DNA of 61,935 bases from Bremia lactucae (GCF_004359215.1 NC_090613.1:5047222-5109156), one strand, 5' to 3'. Positions 23,080 through 33,712 are shown, counted from the stretch's first letter. The notes: a model not told the origin generated them from the sequence alone. Translations and numbers: made by a program.

Positions 23080-23640
23080 AGTTCAGAGTTGTCGAACAAA
23101 TGGGTAGCATAGTCCCTGAGGTCTCGAAAATTCGGACCTCAACCCTGCTGGTCTATAGCGCTCACGTACGAGGCTATGACCAGGTGATGACCCTCCTAGT
23201 GGATTCGGGTGCATCACAAATTTTGTAAAACTCGCGGCTCTAAGAAGAGACCGGCGATGTTTGAATCGCTTTTCCAGGATGGCAAGCGAGAAGAGGCGAC
23301 CGTTCGTTTAGCGAACGGCGCGCTCGTTAAGTCTGAGGGAGTTCAGGTAGAACTCGCCTTCAGCCATAGTGACTTCTCTTATGAAGAGAAGTTCTGCGTA
23401 GAGTTCGCAACTTTGCGTGTACGCCAGTGTATCCATGGTTGGCAAAACACCAACCATGGATGACTGGCGTACACGCACAGTTGCGAACTCTACGCAGGAC
23501 ACCGGAAAGGATATGCTCCGGCGAGAGGCGTATGCAACTGATGTCGTGTCGAACACAGGTGAGGGTGCGTTGACGGGATGTCAAACGTCATCGATTCCTA
23601 CCCAGCTCGTGGAGACTGGGGCATGAACCGGCACAGTGCC
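23080..23640 (+). pseudogene. Family B protease remnant
   Basis: The plus strand has VDSGASQIL (23190-23226), the aspartic protease active-site motif DSGA, followed by a frameshift. The flank LANGALVKSEGVQVELAF follows. The next conserved block (DLILGMPWL in Ty3 proteases) is missing and replaced by the palindrome at 23394-23497. Confidence 0.8.
23394..23497. repeat. Near-perfect inverted repeat, about 49-bp arms
   Basis: The left arm 23394-23442 (CTGCGTAGAGTTCGCAAC...CCATGGTTGG) is the reverse complement of the right arm 23450-23497, with a few mismatches and a 7-base loop. The related copy at 39403-39490 has the right arm in its normal context and no left arm. Confidence 0.9.
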
Positions 23641-23711
23641 TAGAGCCTGGTGCGGTTGGAAGGGGTGCGTTAGCTAGGAGTGCAACGGCACCCGCTTCCC
23701 AGAAAAAGGTC

Positions 23712-24796
23712 GTGGTGACTCGAAGAACGAGTACCCGACAGATAAGGACGATCAAAGGCACGTCTAAACGAGTGACCTTTGGATCAGTTCCTAAGAAAGA
23801 GGACGGGCCTTCGAACGAGGTGTTCGAGGCCGTCAAAGACGTAATTGCGGAGGTCACCTCAGTTGTAGTACTCCAACCAGTCTTTAAATCTGTCGAGGAG
23901 ATAGTAAATCTCCCGGAGATGTCGTGGTATCTGTTCTTTGCCGAATTAGAGGAAGGAAAGATCCACGAAATAGTCACACTAGTTCCAGTAGAGAACTTGT
24001 TGGGACAATTTGTCGTCGTCCACAATAGACGAGATCGCCCCAGATACGGACAAGAAGAAACCGTTTGCTGCTCAAGCTGGGATGCCTTGGGAGACAGTCT
24101 ATTCTTTGAGGTTCTGTGGAAACGTCGCGATGTGTTCCAGAAGAAGTGCCGAGCCGCCTACCAGCAGATAAGGGTATCGGGGACGAAATAGACTCGAACC
24201 TGGCACCAAGTATTGTGACCAGGTAATGGCCGTTGCCAAATTAACATGTCGATTATATCGATATGTTCTTCGACAAGCGAGCCAAGACGGGTCATGTGCG
24301 TGAGAGCAAATCGCCTCACTGCAGCCCGACCTTTTGTGTGCGTAAAGCGACAAGTGGATGGCGCGTGGTTCATGCTTACAATAAGCTGAACACAGCGATC
24401 ACACCGGCTCAAACGCCAATTATGCGGAAAGATGTTTGTTGAACTCCATGGGATAGTCAAGTATCTTTTCCGCTTTGGATACGAAGGATGGCTACTATCA
24501 GGTACTCATGAGAGAGTCCGATGTAGCCAACACAGCTGTAAGCACCCCAAGCGGTATTCTTTGAGAGTGGTTTGTATGGCCCAAGGTTTGAAAAACGCAC
24601 CTGCGACATTCAACCAACTGGTGGCTCACGTGATGCGTCAGCACCGTGCCTACACGTCCCATTACTTTGACGATATTTTCGTGCATAGTAGAGCCGAGGA
24701 TGGGCTGAGCGCAATAGAGTCGCACAAGCGTCATTAAGACGCTGTGTTGCAGACTTTGAAGGAGGCTCAATTGTACATCAACTTGTAAAGTGCGTC
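23712..24796 (+). pseudogene. Family B reverse transcriptase remnant (5' part)
   Basis: Protease-RT linker then RT. It has EIVNLPEMSWYLFFAELEEG, then the VREPT-type block, FCVRKATSGWRVVHAYNKL, APATFNQLVAHVMRQHRAY and HYFDDIFVHS (YFDD in place of YVDD). It stops after LKEAQLYINL at about 24796, where the sequence turns over to the opposite strand. Several frameshifts are present. Confidence 0.85.
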
Positions 24797-26010
24797 GTCA
24801 GTCTGTCTACAAAGACGACGACGCTTATGATTGGGTGGCATGCCAAATATGAAGTCCAGACTTACCGACTTCCAACAATTCGTTGGAATCGGTAGCTGCT
24901 TCAGTAGCGCACTGCTGGACGGTGCAGGCTTCATGCGCTGACACTGTTCGCAAGAGCGAATATAGTTGGCCACCCATTGATCGTGAAGGATCATCAGCTT
25001 GAGATCTGTGTCATGAGGCACATAGATTCTCAAGGGATCATAAGGTGACAGCTGATACCATAACAGGCCATTGCTGTAGCTAAAGCGATTTAGCTTAGCT
25101 TTCAGGTGCGACGAAAGGGTTACCTTTCCTCCACCGAAGTGATCCAACAGCAGGCGACAGTGGTCGTCCTGACTGTAGCTCTCTTTTATTTCAGAGGCTA
25201 ACGAGCTCGTCACGTGGTATGCCTCCATGGCTGCCAACGTTGACGGCTAAAATTGTGCTTCAGCACTAGACACAATTTCCTGGTGTCTACCTCGAAGTTT
25301 GGTCTGCGCGATAAAGCGTCAACCAAGACATTCGACTTATTCGGCTTATATTCAACTTTATCATTCAATTTAGAGAAGAATGTAAGCCATCTTACAATTC
25401 TAGGCGAGAGGTGCGATGAGTTTATTGCGGTCCACACTGATGCGTGTTCCGTATAACCACAAATGGTTCTGTGCCCAATAGGTGCACAGGAACTTGACAA
25501 GAGTATACTTTATTGAAAGTAGCGCTTTGTCATGCACAGGGTAATTCAGTTCCGGGGCTTTCAAAAGCCGGGACGGATAAGAGGTGACGCGGTCATTGCC
25601 GTCGTCATCCTTCTGCATGGGCGCGCGCCGATTGCAAAATTACTTACATCGCAGACGACGCTAAAGGGCTGATCCGCGTCTGGCAATGCCAAGACCGGTG
25701 CCTCTGCAAGAGATTACTTCACTGATGTAAATGAATCATCTTGTTCTTTTAACCAGTACCACACTATAATCCATACTTTTCTTAAAATATTTGAGCAGTT
25801 GCGTCCTTTTTAAGGAGATTAGATAATGACTTAGTTTGCTTAGCATAATTCTTGCCATATTTATGCAAGTAATTAACGAGCCCTAGGAATTGGCGCAAAT
25901 CCTTCACATGCTATGGGGTTGGCCATTCCTGTACCGAATTTACCTTGTCGGGTCTGCTCGTACACCATGTGTACTTTCGATGCAGCCCAGCACAGGTATC
26001 TTTGGGACCC
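24797..26010 (-). pseudogene. Family B RT thumb, RNase H and integrase start, inverted
   Basis: The minus strand continues the same polyprotein from where the plus-strand RT breaks off: RT thumb near 25990-25800, RNase H (VEYKPNKSNVLVDALSRRPN) at 25210-25500, then the integrase zinc-binding region (SCEQCQRMKPAPSS, SVSLDFIFGMPPNHK) at 24767-25000. The LTR fragment beyond it is in plus orientation again. Confidence 0.85.
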
Positions 26011-26012
26011 TT

Positions 26013-26190
26013 AGTGCGCACGAGGAGCCGGATCACCGCTCCCGTGACGACTATTAACCAGAGTACTTAGTGCGTTGGGTGAGGTCGCTAACGCGCCCAC
26101 CGCAACTACCTAGCTGGTTAAACCGCTTCCTCGCTGTGCTAGGGTGTGTGTCTAAGTAGAGCGTGGCCGCATTACGACGTGCCCGCCTAA
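26013..26190 (+). repeat. Family B LTR fragment (3' portion)
   Basis: GTGCGCACGAGGAGCC through GTGCCCGCCTA matches the last third of family B LTRs. It is the remnant 3' LTR of the rearranged element that starts at 20719. Confidence 0.8.
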
Positions 26191-26192
26191 TA

Positions 26193-26386
26193 TATACTCT
26201 TGGGCACTAGTTGCCACGTAGTTCTACAAGCCCCCGGATCCCTTGAACTAGGATTCGTTAAGCTTTAATAGCTCGTACGACTCCCTGAGTTGTTAAACCC
26301 ATTAGTTCTATAGAAGTAAGAGACTCTCTGAGTTACAAATGTACTTACTTGGGACTGTGTAGCATTAGGGCTCCTCTAGCCCGTTA
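26193..26386 (-). repeat. LTR fragment, family B-like start joined to family C-like body
   Basis: On the minus strand it starts TGTAACGGGCTAGAGG, as family B does, for about 60 bp. It then matches the family C LTR block at 18470-18595 (for example CTCAGGGAGTCGTA). It is either a mosaic LTR or a distinct subfamily. Confidence 0.6.
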
Positions 26387-26801
26387 CACGTTCTTTGGAA
26401 AAAGAAGCAGATATTTTGTTGTTGATCAATCAGTATGAAATTTCAGCAGGTTCAAACGTAGTTAATGAATGTAACGGGGTGTCCGGTAATACCTTTGCTC
26501 AAGTACCTTTTCATTGAAGATAGGTTGCAACACTTGTTCTTGAGCAATAAATTTGTTGATGTTACGGAGTCTGTTCAATGACCTAAATTTTTAATCAGTA
26601 GAATTTTATTCAATTGAAGTTTGTCGAACAGTCCGAATTTGAAAATGCTAAACTGTTTATTTTTCAGATAAGCGAATAAATTGCTGGACATAACATGCTA
26701 AATTAGCAATTTGCCACGTGTACAAACGAACGCAAAAAAATCACATGCAAGAAATTAAGATTTGACTCGAAAAACAAGCGCATGCGCTTAATTTGCTACT
26801 T
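26387..26801. other. Intergenic, no gene seen
   Basis: AT-rich sequence downstream of the trehalose phosphatase gene. It should hold its 3' UTR and poly(A) site. No repeat or coding frame was recognised. Confidence 0.5.
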
Positions 26802-27866
26802 CTAGACAGTTGGGTGTGGACTGCTACGAGTGCTTCTAGCGTTGTCACCGCAAGCAATCAGACGATTTAAAAACTCGCAGACTTCACTAGTATCACGCAG
26901 AGTAAATAAGGCATCAGTGGGTAAGCTTTCTTCGGTGACGATAATGCCTACGCCCTTGTGCTTGTTTTGTACTTGGAACAACCGAAACGCATCTTCATCC
27001 GTAACATCATCACCAATATAGATAGTGTAGACATCATCGTGTTCATCCAGTCCAAGCGCTTTAAGTAGCCATAGAAGCGCCTTGCCCTTGTTCCAATCGA
27101 TCTTCGGTTTAAATTCGTAAACCATCTTGCCATCGTTCAATCTAAGCAAGCAATGCATAACGTCATCATTCTTGAGAATAGGCAGCAATCCAAAACAAAT
27201 CAAACCTGATGCGAGGATGTTTGTCACGTGCATCGTGCGCAATATTCATGATTTGCGTTCGAAACGCGGGATCGACGTTTCTACTTTTTACGATCAAGTC
27301 AGTTTATTGAACGCTGCATACCACGATTATTTCGTGCAGTGTCACCTATAATGCAGCGATATCGAAAAGACATTGTCTTCCACCTCAGCACCTGCAATTC
27401 CTTTAATATGTTCTTCCAGTTCATCGCGGACACCGTGCAGATCGGTCACAAATTGCTCTGCAATCTGGTTCTTTATAGAGGTGCCGTTGGGGCCTTCTAT
27501 GTCGAACCCGTGACTGCCTGCATAATAAAGCTGAGGGATGCTGACAAAATTCTGAATCTTGCGCAGTGAACGGCCAGAAATTACGCCTGTAATAAACTTT
27601 TCACGAAGTTTCTCAAGTGTATCCTTCATCATGGGGGACAGAAGTGCCAGCGCAGGGTCCTTAACGATCGGTGTAAGCGTCCCATCATAGTCTAAAAAGA
27701 CAACAAGCCGATGATTGCGAAAATGCGCTTCGAGTTCGCTAAAGTTGGCCAGCGCGTTAGCGTTGGTAACCGAAAGTCGGCGAATCGGCCGCGGCTGCTC
27801 GTGCTCACCCGTGGGCATTGAGTGCACGTCGGAGTTTACAGCTGATGAAGTTGCGTTCGTTGCCAT
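26802..27866 (-). CDS. Trehalose-6-phosphate phosphatase
   Basis: It dephosphorylates trehalose 6-phosphate, the last step of trehalose synthesis, in the cytosol. Three exons by my reading: 27346-27866, 27206-27280 and 26802-27141, with GT-AG introns of 65 and 64 nt; the joined product is 311 aa. HAD-family motifs are all present: motif I LDYDGTLTPI (Asp59 and Asp61), VISGRS (95-100), AGSHGFDI (116-123), KPKIDWNKG (210-218) and the metal site GDDVTDEDAF (242-251). The first intron has a CTGAC branch site 16 nt from its acceptor. Both splice joins restore family-typical sequence (SLHYRN, then HPRIRLNDGK). It stands alone, not fused to a synthase domain. A Ser/Pro-rich 45-residue N-terminus looks disordered. 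The next gene upstream, RIB7, has the same orientation, 271 bp away. Confidence 0.9.
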
Positions 27867-28137
27867 GTTAGCAATTGATTTATGTGGTGAAAGAGCAACA
27901 GAATATATGAGACTTCTCTACCACGTGTGCGAATGGCATGCTGCGCTAAGTCCTTGAAAAAAGCGGGAGTTCGCCAATTCAAAATACTGTCTTGCTTCTG
28001 ATTGGACGAAACTCCTATGAACACGTCTAATTGGCAAATTTAATTGCAAAAGACGATGGATGTGCAGCGATGCCTGTCACAACGGGCGCCAGTATGCCTG
28101 GGACAATATGACGTCGCGTCGCAGAAGCGCCTATTTG

Positions 28138-29239
28138 CTACTGCTTAATGCGACCAAGAATGACGAGGTCGTTTTCTAGAACATGGTAATACGGCTGCTG
28201 TAGGCGCGGAAAGATTGAACCACTTCTATCTGTGGGGGCTAGCAACGTGCCGACTGCTCGAAGGCCGCCAATCTAGCACGACATGAAAAGGCATAGTCAG
28301 TACAATTTTAAAGACAAGTGTCACGCAGCTTACAAAAGTGGGGGCGATGGTGACCACGACGAGGTCGATAAAGTGTCGGTGCTTGACAATTTGCAGGCAT
28401 GACGTCAAGATTGCCGCCCCGCCTTCGACCATAACGCTGTTCATACCGTACTCCTTCACCAGACCTATTATCTGACTATCAGTAATGGAACGTGACTATC
28501 TTATAATTCTTTAAGTGCGTACGCAAGGCGTCAAAAAGATCGACGTGAATGCAATTGTCATTGTCAACTATAGTTTTGCATTCCAAAACTCGAGCTCCAA
28601 CCGCTTCAAGCATTTCTTTTCGCTTTACAATTTCTACAGCACCACGTTGCACTTGCATTAATACATAAGACCGAGTCATAATGAAGAATATATCTGGTTC
28701 AAATCACCTATATCCTGCGAGCCATGGCCAAACAGAATGAATGGTTTTTCACAGGTCGGCATTGTAAACAGTTTAATGCTCGATGGGCAGCGCAGGTGAG
28801 TATCAAGGATAATTGGCCGCGGGTTGCTTCCTAAGAAGTATGTTATAAGAAAACGGGCTTTAACAGTTCTGCATCAAACTGTTGCACACCTTTAACCAGC
28901 CTCGCATTTAACGAAGGGTTGTCTGCAAGTATTGTGCCCACGCCCACCATAATGCCATCATGCAGCGTACGTATCATGTGCGTCATTTGCAACGATGCAG
29001 GCCCACTTAGCAGTGTCGGCGTGCCTAAATTTTAGATTCACACTGTAAACTCAGGTGCAGGCTAGAATAACATCGAGTTAGGCACCCCTATCGACTGTCA
29101 AGGATCCGTCAATGCTCTGTGCATACGTAAGCGTCACAAAAGGCATTGATCGCTTTTTCTCATTGTCACTCTCCCGCTTCCAGCTATTCTGCGCCTCGCA
29201 CACTTGGCGCCTTATGTCTTCCTGCACTCGGTCTGTCAT
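28138..29239 (-). CDS. RIB7: Diaminohydroxyphosphoribosylamino-pyrimidine reductase (RIB7 type)
   Basis: Riboflavin pathway enzyme that reduces the ribosyl side chain of the pyrimidine intermediate (RibD C-terminal domain family). Six exons: 29086-29239, 28890-29024, 28708-28830, 28523-28651, 28334-28464 and 28138-28272. The introns are 61, 59, 56, 58 and 61 nt, all GT-AG. The sum is 807 nt, 268 aa, a usual size for stand-alone RIB7. Motifs seen: FVTLTYAQSIDGSLT (residues about 39-53), SLQMTHMIRTLHDGIMVGVG and ILADNPSLNARL in exon 2, the cofactor-binding MNSVMVEGGAAIL in exon 5, and IGGLRAVGTLLAPT in exon 6. No deaminase domain is present, as in fungi. The start is chosen at 29239 because an initiator-like motif lies directly upstream; an in-frame extension of 12 codons without a Met exists. 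Confidence 0.9.
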
Positions 29240-29242
29240 AGT

Positions 29243-29260
29243 AAGAATGCCAAATGAATT
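29243..29260 (-). promoter_or_regulatory. Oomycete initiator-like motif for RIB7
   Basis: On the minus strand AATTCATTTGGCATTCTT sits four bases before the ATG. It resembles the oomycete core promoter consensus (TCATTYY followed by CAWTTT). The match is by eye and would imply a very short 5' UTR. Confidence 0.4.
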
Positions 29261-29328
29261 TAACCAATCGATATCCTGAAAATCGTAATAGATTTTAAAA
29301 TTGATTGAAAAAAATCATTCGTCAGACA

Positions 29329-29793
29329 ATGGCAGCAATGCAAGTGCGGAGTGCGATGCACCGCGCCGTAAAATTTTTGCAAAACAAATTGGCTACAACG
29401 ACTCAGACACCAGCACCCATCTTCGTGCCACTAGCGCTTAATGGCGCATCGTTGCCATTTCCCTCGAACTTGCTGAGCGACGCCATTTGGCTGGCTGCTC
29501 CGAAGTCTAAGGTACGAGTACAGACACCGTATGCAAGAGAGCCAGCAAATCTAGAGCAATATTGCGCAAAAGCTACAGCGTAGATTGCCAAATCTGTAAG
29601 CTGAGAAACTGATAAACATGTGAATGCTTTGTTATTAAAGGTGACGCCGTCTCGAAAGAAAATTAGAAATAATGACCTAAGCAAGCGTCTTAAGAACATC
29701 GTTCACTTCCAGGATTGCACCATGTGCGGCGAGAAAAAACTACGTCACCGTTTGTGCATGAGCTGCTACAAGAAGGGCAAATACTTTGTGTAA
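29329..29793 (+). CDS. MRPL32: Mitochondrial ribosomal protein bL32m
   Basis: Large-subunit protein of the mitochondrial ribosome. Two exons: 29329-29511 and 29641-29793, with a 129-nt GT-AG intron; the product is 111 aa. The C-terminal part has the L32 zinc ribbon, CTMCG (C-x2-C) and CMSC (C-x2-C), after a basic segment (VTPSRKKIRNND). The splice join gives PKSK-VTPSRKK, the expected start of mature L32. The N-terminal 50 residues are basic and amphipathic (MAAMQVRSAMHRAVKFL), a mitochondrial targeting sequence. An upstream in-frame ATG at 29305 would add eight residues; I prefer 29329 because an initiator-like TCATTCG lies between the two. It is divergent from RIB7, with starts 90 bp apart. 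Confidence 0.85.
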
Positions 29794-29863
29794 TTAGACA
29801 AAGGTCGATGAATAGATTGTTGCATTATGCAGATAACTTGTTATTTGAATTGAGTGTTTTTAT

Positions 29864-29884
29864 CAATGCCATTCATTGGTCAAA
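29864..29884 (+). promoter_or_regulatory. Initiator-like motif for the RNase III gene
   Basis: A CCATTCATTGGTCAAAAG-like stretch lies just before the ATG at 29895. It supports that start over the in-frame ATG at 29808. The resemblance to the oomycete initiator is partial. Confidence 0.3.
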
Positions 29885-29894
29885 AGCTATTTCG

Positions 29895-32816
29895 ATGGAC
29901 GACGTGTCAATTGGGCTCGAGATAGAGAACGCGTCGTTCCTAAGCACACCGACGTCTGCAATAGCAGTAAATGATGCAATCCCAAAGTCATTTTCCGTGC
30001 CTTTATCATCAGCTCCAGCGTCTATTCCTCCTTCGTCTCGTTCGCATGCTACACAACAAGCGTTATCGGTTGCGCAAGTAGCAAGCTCGATAGACGAATG
30101 CTTGCGCGTATCCTACCACTGCAAAGCCTCCAAGTGCTTCCGTCTCCAATGGGAAGCAGAAAGTGAGCAATAGTATATTATTGCACAAGAAGATATTTAT
30201 TGACCCATTTCTTCTTGCTTGTTATTTTACCTTAGTGAATCCGCGGTGCTCACGTCAAACGACGATTGTGATCGAGAATGCTGTTTACGTCTTTGACGGA
30301 TTTTATTTATTGTGTCACGGAGATCCTTTCGAAATACCGAGAGTGCGTGAACGGCTTTACTTATTGTATCATGTATTTGTTCTCGATTCCGACTCAGTAT
30401 GTTTTCTTCGCAGTTTGAGTACACGCGTGGTGGTGTCATGTGCAAAATTCATTTTGTTCTAGAAGATTTTCCACAGTCGGTGCGCGGGGCAATTAGCAAG
30501 GACATGGACGCTGACGTAAATGGTGAAGCTCACCGATCATTTTGCGACTCGCTGTTTCTACTACAGAGATACGTTTTTCAGCAACTTTTGGGCATCCAGC
30601 CGGCTCACTTATTTGGTAAAGTCTTTACAGACCCCGCTCACGCTACTGGCGACACATCCGAAGTCTGTGGTGACTATCATTTAGTCCCACGCTTTATTGC
30701 CGTAAACGAGGAGCCACTGCTTCATGTGGAAGATTTGCATTCGCCTAATCGAGTGGGTTATGCGGTAGGACGACTACTATCGGTGCAAAAAATTCTAGAC
30801 TACCTTGACAATAGTGCAAAATATACCGTTCGTGACTTTCTAGTCCAGTTTGACCATCGCGAGCTTGTGGACTGCATCGTCTCGACACGCATCAACGGCC
30901 AACCCGGGGTTTTTCGGATTGACGAACTTGTTATGAAACCCTTGGAGATTGTAAATAGTGAGCTGCCGTCTGATGAGCGCGGAGTTCGCACAAAAGATGG
31001 GCGGAACTTTGTTCGCGCGATTGCTCACCGAAGCGAGGGGGCCCGCAATTACGATGGTGCCAAGTCCAAAAAGAAGATTCGCAAATGGCAGGAACAGGGA
31101 AATTTCTTACAGCTTTCCCCCGAGGTTGAAATTCTGTCCCAAGAGCTCAAGCCGACCTCATGCCATCTAACTGGTCTGCGTACTGACCTTTTCGAAATTG
31201 GAAGTGCTATGCCGATGGTACTTAAGTATGTGCGGCACATGAGTTTGCTAAATAGTTTCGCAGAAACGATGGATCTAACTTTTAAGGACAAGACGCTGCT
31301 TCGTCAAGCATTTACTCACGGCTCATACATCGATGTCGGTATGCAAAATGTAAACACTGTTGAAGCCACACGATCTCGTGTGCGACTTGGCCACGTGTTT
31401 GAAAATCTTGACTCGCTCAAAAGATCGCGTAGAATGCTGCTTGATGACGAATCATCTATTCTTAGTAAAGCAGCAGGAAATGACGCCACTCAACTACGAC
31501 AAGTCGCTGAGACGCATTTATCAGGGGATTTCAAGGAGGAATTTCACTCACGGTACTTATGCCCATACGAGAGGCTCGAATTCTTAGGTGACGCCGTACT
31601 AAGTTTTCTAGTAGCCTCATCGTCGTTCTTAAAGCTTCCAGACGCTGACGAAGGATTCCTTCACCAGACTCGAGTGGACATAGTCAATAACGGGAATCTT
31701 GGCGAAATGGCCAAGACTGCCAATTTTGGGTCACTGTTGCTAAGTGCATTCGACTTAAACAAGCTTAACGAAGATATCAAAGCCAAAATTACTGCCGACT
31801 GCTTTGAAGCGCTTCTGGGTGCGCTATACAAAGACCAAGGTATTGATTCGTGCCGAGCACTTCTTGGAACGCTTTTAAACATGCATGACCCTGAGCTGCG
31901 CGAGTTGTGCTATCTATCTTCAGATGAACTTATGACCGAGGCGAAGAATTATGTAGAGAAAGACCGTGCGGAGATAAAGAAATGGAGCAAATATACCAAC
32001 ACAAGACTGCTTCATCGTCGCTTTGTTGCGCGGTCGGGCGTTGATATTACAAATACGCATCTATGGCTACAAGCTTTTACGCATGCGTCATTTCAGAGAC
32101 CACATATTGGGGACGATGAGTTTCTTGGACATGATGCAAGCTACGAACGCATTGAATTTCTTGGCGATGCTGTGTTACAGCTCCTGTCGTCGGAATTTCT
32201 CGTTGATGCGTTTCCGTATCACCAAGAACACCTTTTGACGCAAGTGCGGTCATCGCTTGTGAAGAATAAAAAGCTGGCAATTGTTGCACGCAAAGCTGGG
32301 TACGAAGAATTTCTTCGTATCAGCAATCACGTCAAAGAACACGGCAATTTGTATGTCGATGACGTGCTGGCCGACGCATTTGAAGCCACGCTTGGTGCGA
32401 TTTATTTGGAAAATGTCGGCGACTTGGGTAAAGTTCGCTCAATCTTAGAGCGATTGCTCTTTCCTCGACTCACCGAGGCCATTCGACGCCGCCAGTGGTT
32501 GAGTCCTCGCAAGGTTTTTATGCATTATATAACGCAGTGGAGCCGCTCAAGCATGCGACGAATTCCGTGCCGATTTAAAACTATCAAGCTCCCGCGCGCA
32601 ACGACGGAAAATAATTTATTGGTGCCAAAGAATACGGAAAACAGTACCAAGAATGATAAGAGATCAAAAGCAAGACCGTGCTCGCAACACGCCGTAGCTC
32701 TTTACGTTAATAATTTTCAAGTCGCTCGTGCGGTTGGTCGCACGATATTAGCTGCTCAAGACGCAGCGTGTATGAAAGCTCTTACGCTCTACGGTGTTCG
32801 ACTACATGACGACTAA
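29895..32816 (+). CDS. Helicase-less Dicer/Drosha-like double RNase III
   Basis: Probable small-RNA-processing double-stranded RNA endonuclease. Three exons: 29895-30162, 30236-30342 and 30414-32816 (introns 73 and 71 nt, GT-AG), giving 925 aa. RNase III domain a: AFTHGSY near 425, then an insertion of about 80 residues, ERLEFLGDAVLSF near 511 and ADCFEALLGAL near 587. Domain b: AFTHASF, then ERIEFLGDAVLQL near 702 and LADAFEATLGAIY near 778. The catalytic Glu/Asp of both domains are kept. A dsRNA-binding-like C-terminus (VALYVNNFQVARAVG, AAQDAACMKAL) follows. Residues about 130-400 resemble a Dicer/Drosha platform-PAZ region, weakly. There is no DExD helicase. The long insertion in domain a and FPRLTEAIRRRQWLSPRK after domain b resemble animal Drosha more than Dicer. 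The N-terminal exons are less certain than the rest. Confidence 0.85.
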
Positions 32817-32893
32817 TATACGATAAATACACTAGCAGCAATGGCATTGTTGAGAGAATTCTTTAATTTTACTATAGATGAATTAAGAGCTGG

Positions 32894-33712
32894 CTACAAG
32901 GCCTTGGCCATCTTGGCAGTGCTTGGTGGGGGGCCAGGAGGAAGCGGTGGTTTCGTACCGGGAGGAAGCGGAGGAGGTTTGGGTTTGGGGGCTCCTTCGG
33001 GTGTCGGCGGTGGTCCACGAGGCTTGGCCTCATCCCGCTTCTGTCCGCTAAGCATCTTTACGGCCACAGGATCATTTTTGCCATGAAAGCGGTCCGAGAT
33101 GTTCTGCATCGCCAGCGGATCGGCTTTTTCGCGCGGCATTTCGTGCAAATAAGGACACTCGTCACCTCGATTGCATTCTCCTCGAGCGTAAAACGAGCAC
33201 AAGTGTGCGCGGTTCCGCTTGTAATACGGCTCACGTCGCGCCATCCGAAGCAATGCATTATTAGCTGAAGTCGATGTCTTTCCATAGGCTGACACAACTC
33301 CATCTTGCTCGAGCATGCGGCTATGTTGCTGCGAAAACCATTCGCGGTTGGCGTCACTTTCGGGCACGTTGACCGCCAATTGGTCGCTTCCTTCCTCCTT
33401 GGCTATAACTGCGTCACGTACCTGTACAGGCAAGTGGTACTGCAGATCTAATACACAGGTCTGACACACATTTTTCATGCGCGCACAGGTCTGGCACACT
33501 TCAGTCTTTTTGTAACGCGCGCGCTTGCCTGGCTTCCAGCGAAAAACTGTAAAGGGGCGAGCGCAAATCTTACATGCACTTCCGTGCGCCTCTTTCATCA
33601 TGCGAACATACAAATTATCACCCAAACAACTCTCGCAAAGCAATGGGAACTCCTCGGACTCCCATACAGTCTTATTCAAGTCAGACTTGATGGCAAACCC
33701 GCGCTCTCCCAT
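32894..33712 (-). CDS. RBM22: RBM22/SLT11-type pre-mRNA splicing factor lacking the RRM
   Basis: Component of the activated spliceosome that touches U6 and the intron. One exon, 272 aa from the ATG at 33712; longer in-frame starts at 33757 and 33796 exist, but 33712 matches the family's length before the first Cys pair. Zinc motifs: [38 protein letters not shown], and a CCCH finger [19 protein letters not shown] near residue 190. Next comes the conserved [15 protein letters not shown], after which known RBM22 proteins have an RRM. Here the sequence passes straight into a Pro-rich tail ([18 protein letters not shown]) and stops. The frame is clean, so the loss is not an obvious pseudogene. It converges with the RNase III gene (78 bp between stops) and diverges from IBA57. 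Confidence 0.9.
   Translation of the reverse strand: MGERGFAIKSDLNKTVWESEEFPLLCESCLGDNLYVRMMKEAHGSACKICARPFTVFRWKPGKRARYKKTEVCQTCARMKNVCQTCVLDLQYHLPVQVRDAVIAKEEGSDQLAVNVPESDANREWFSQQHSRMLEQDGVVSAYGKTSTSANNALLRMARREPYYKRNRAHLCSFYARGECNRGDECPYLHEMPREKADPLAMQNISDRFHGKNDPVAVKMLSGQKRDEAKPRGPPPTPEGAPKPKPPPLPPGTKPPLPPGPPPSTAKMAKAL

Noticed and set aside
22097..23228. Long frames across the N run at 22209-23079
   Set aside because: They are open only because N was translated as X; they have no meaning.
30399..30413. ATG at 30399 as start of the RNase III gene
   Set aside because: It lies in the intron 30343-30413 by my splice model; the upstream exons 29895-30162 and 30236-30342 join in frame with consensus splice sites.
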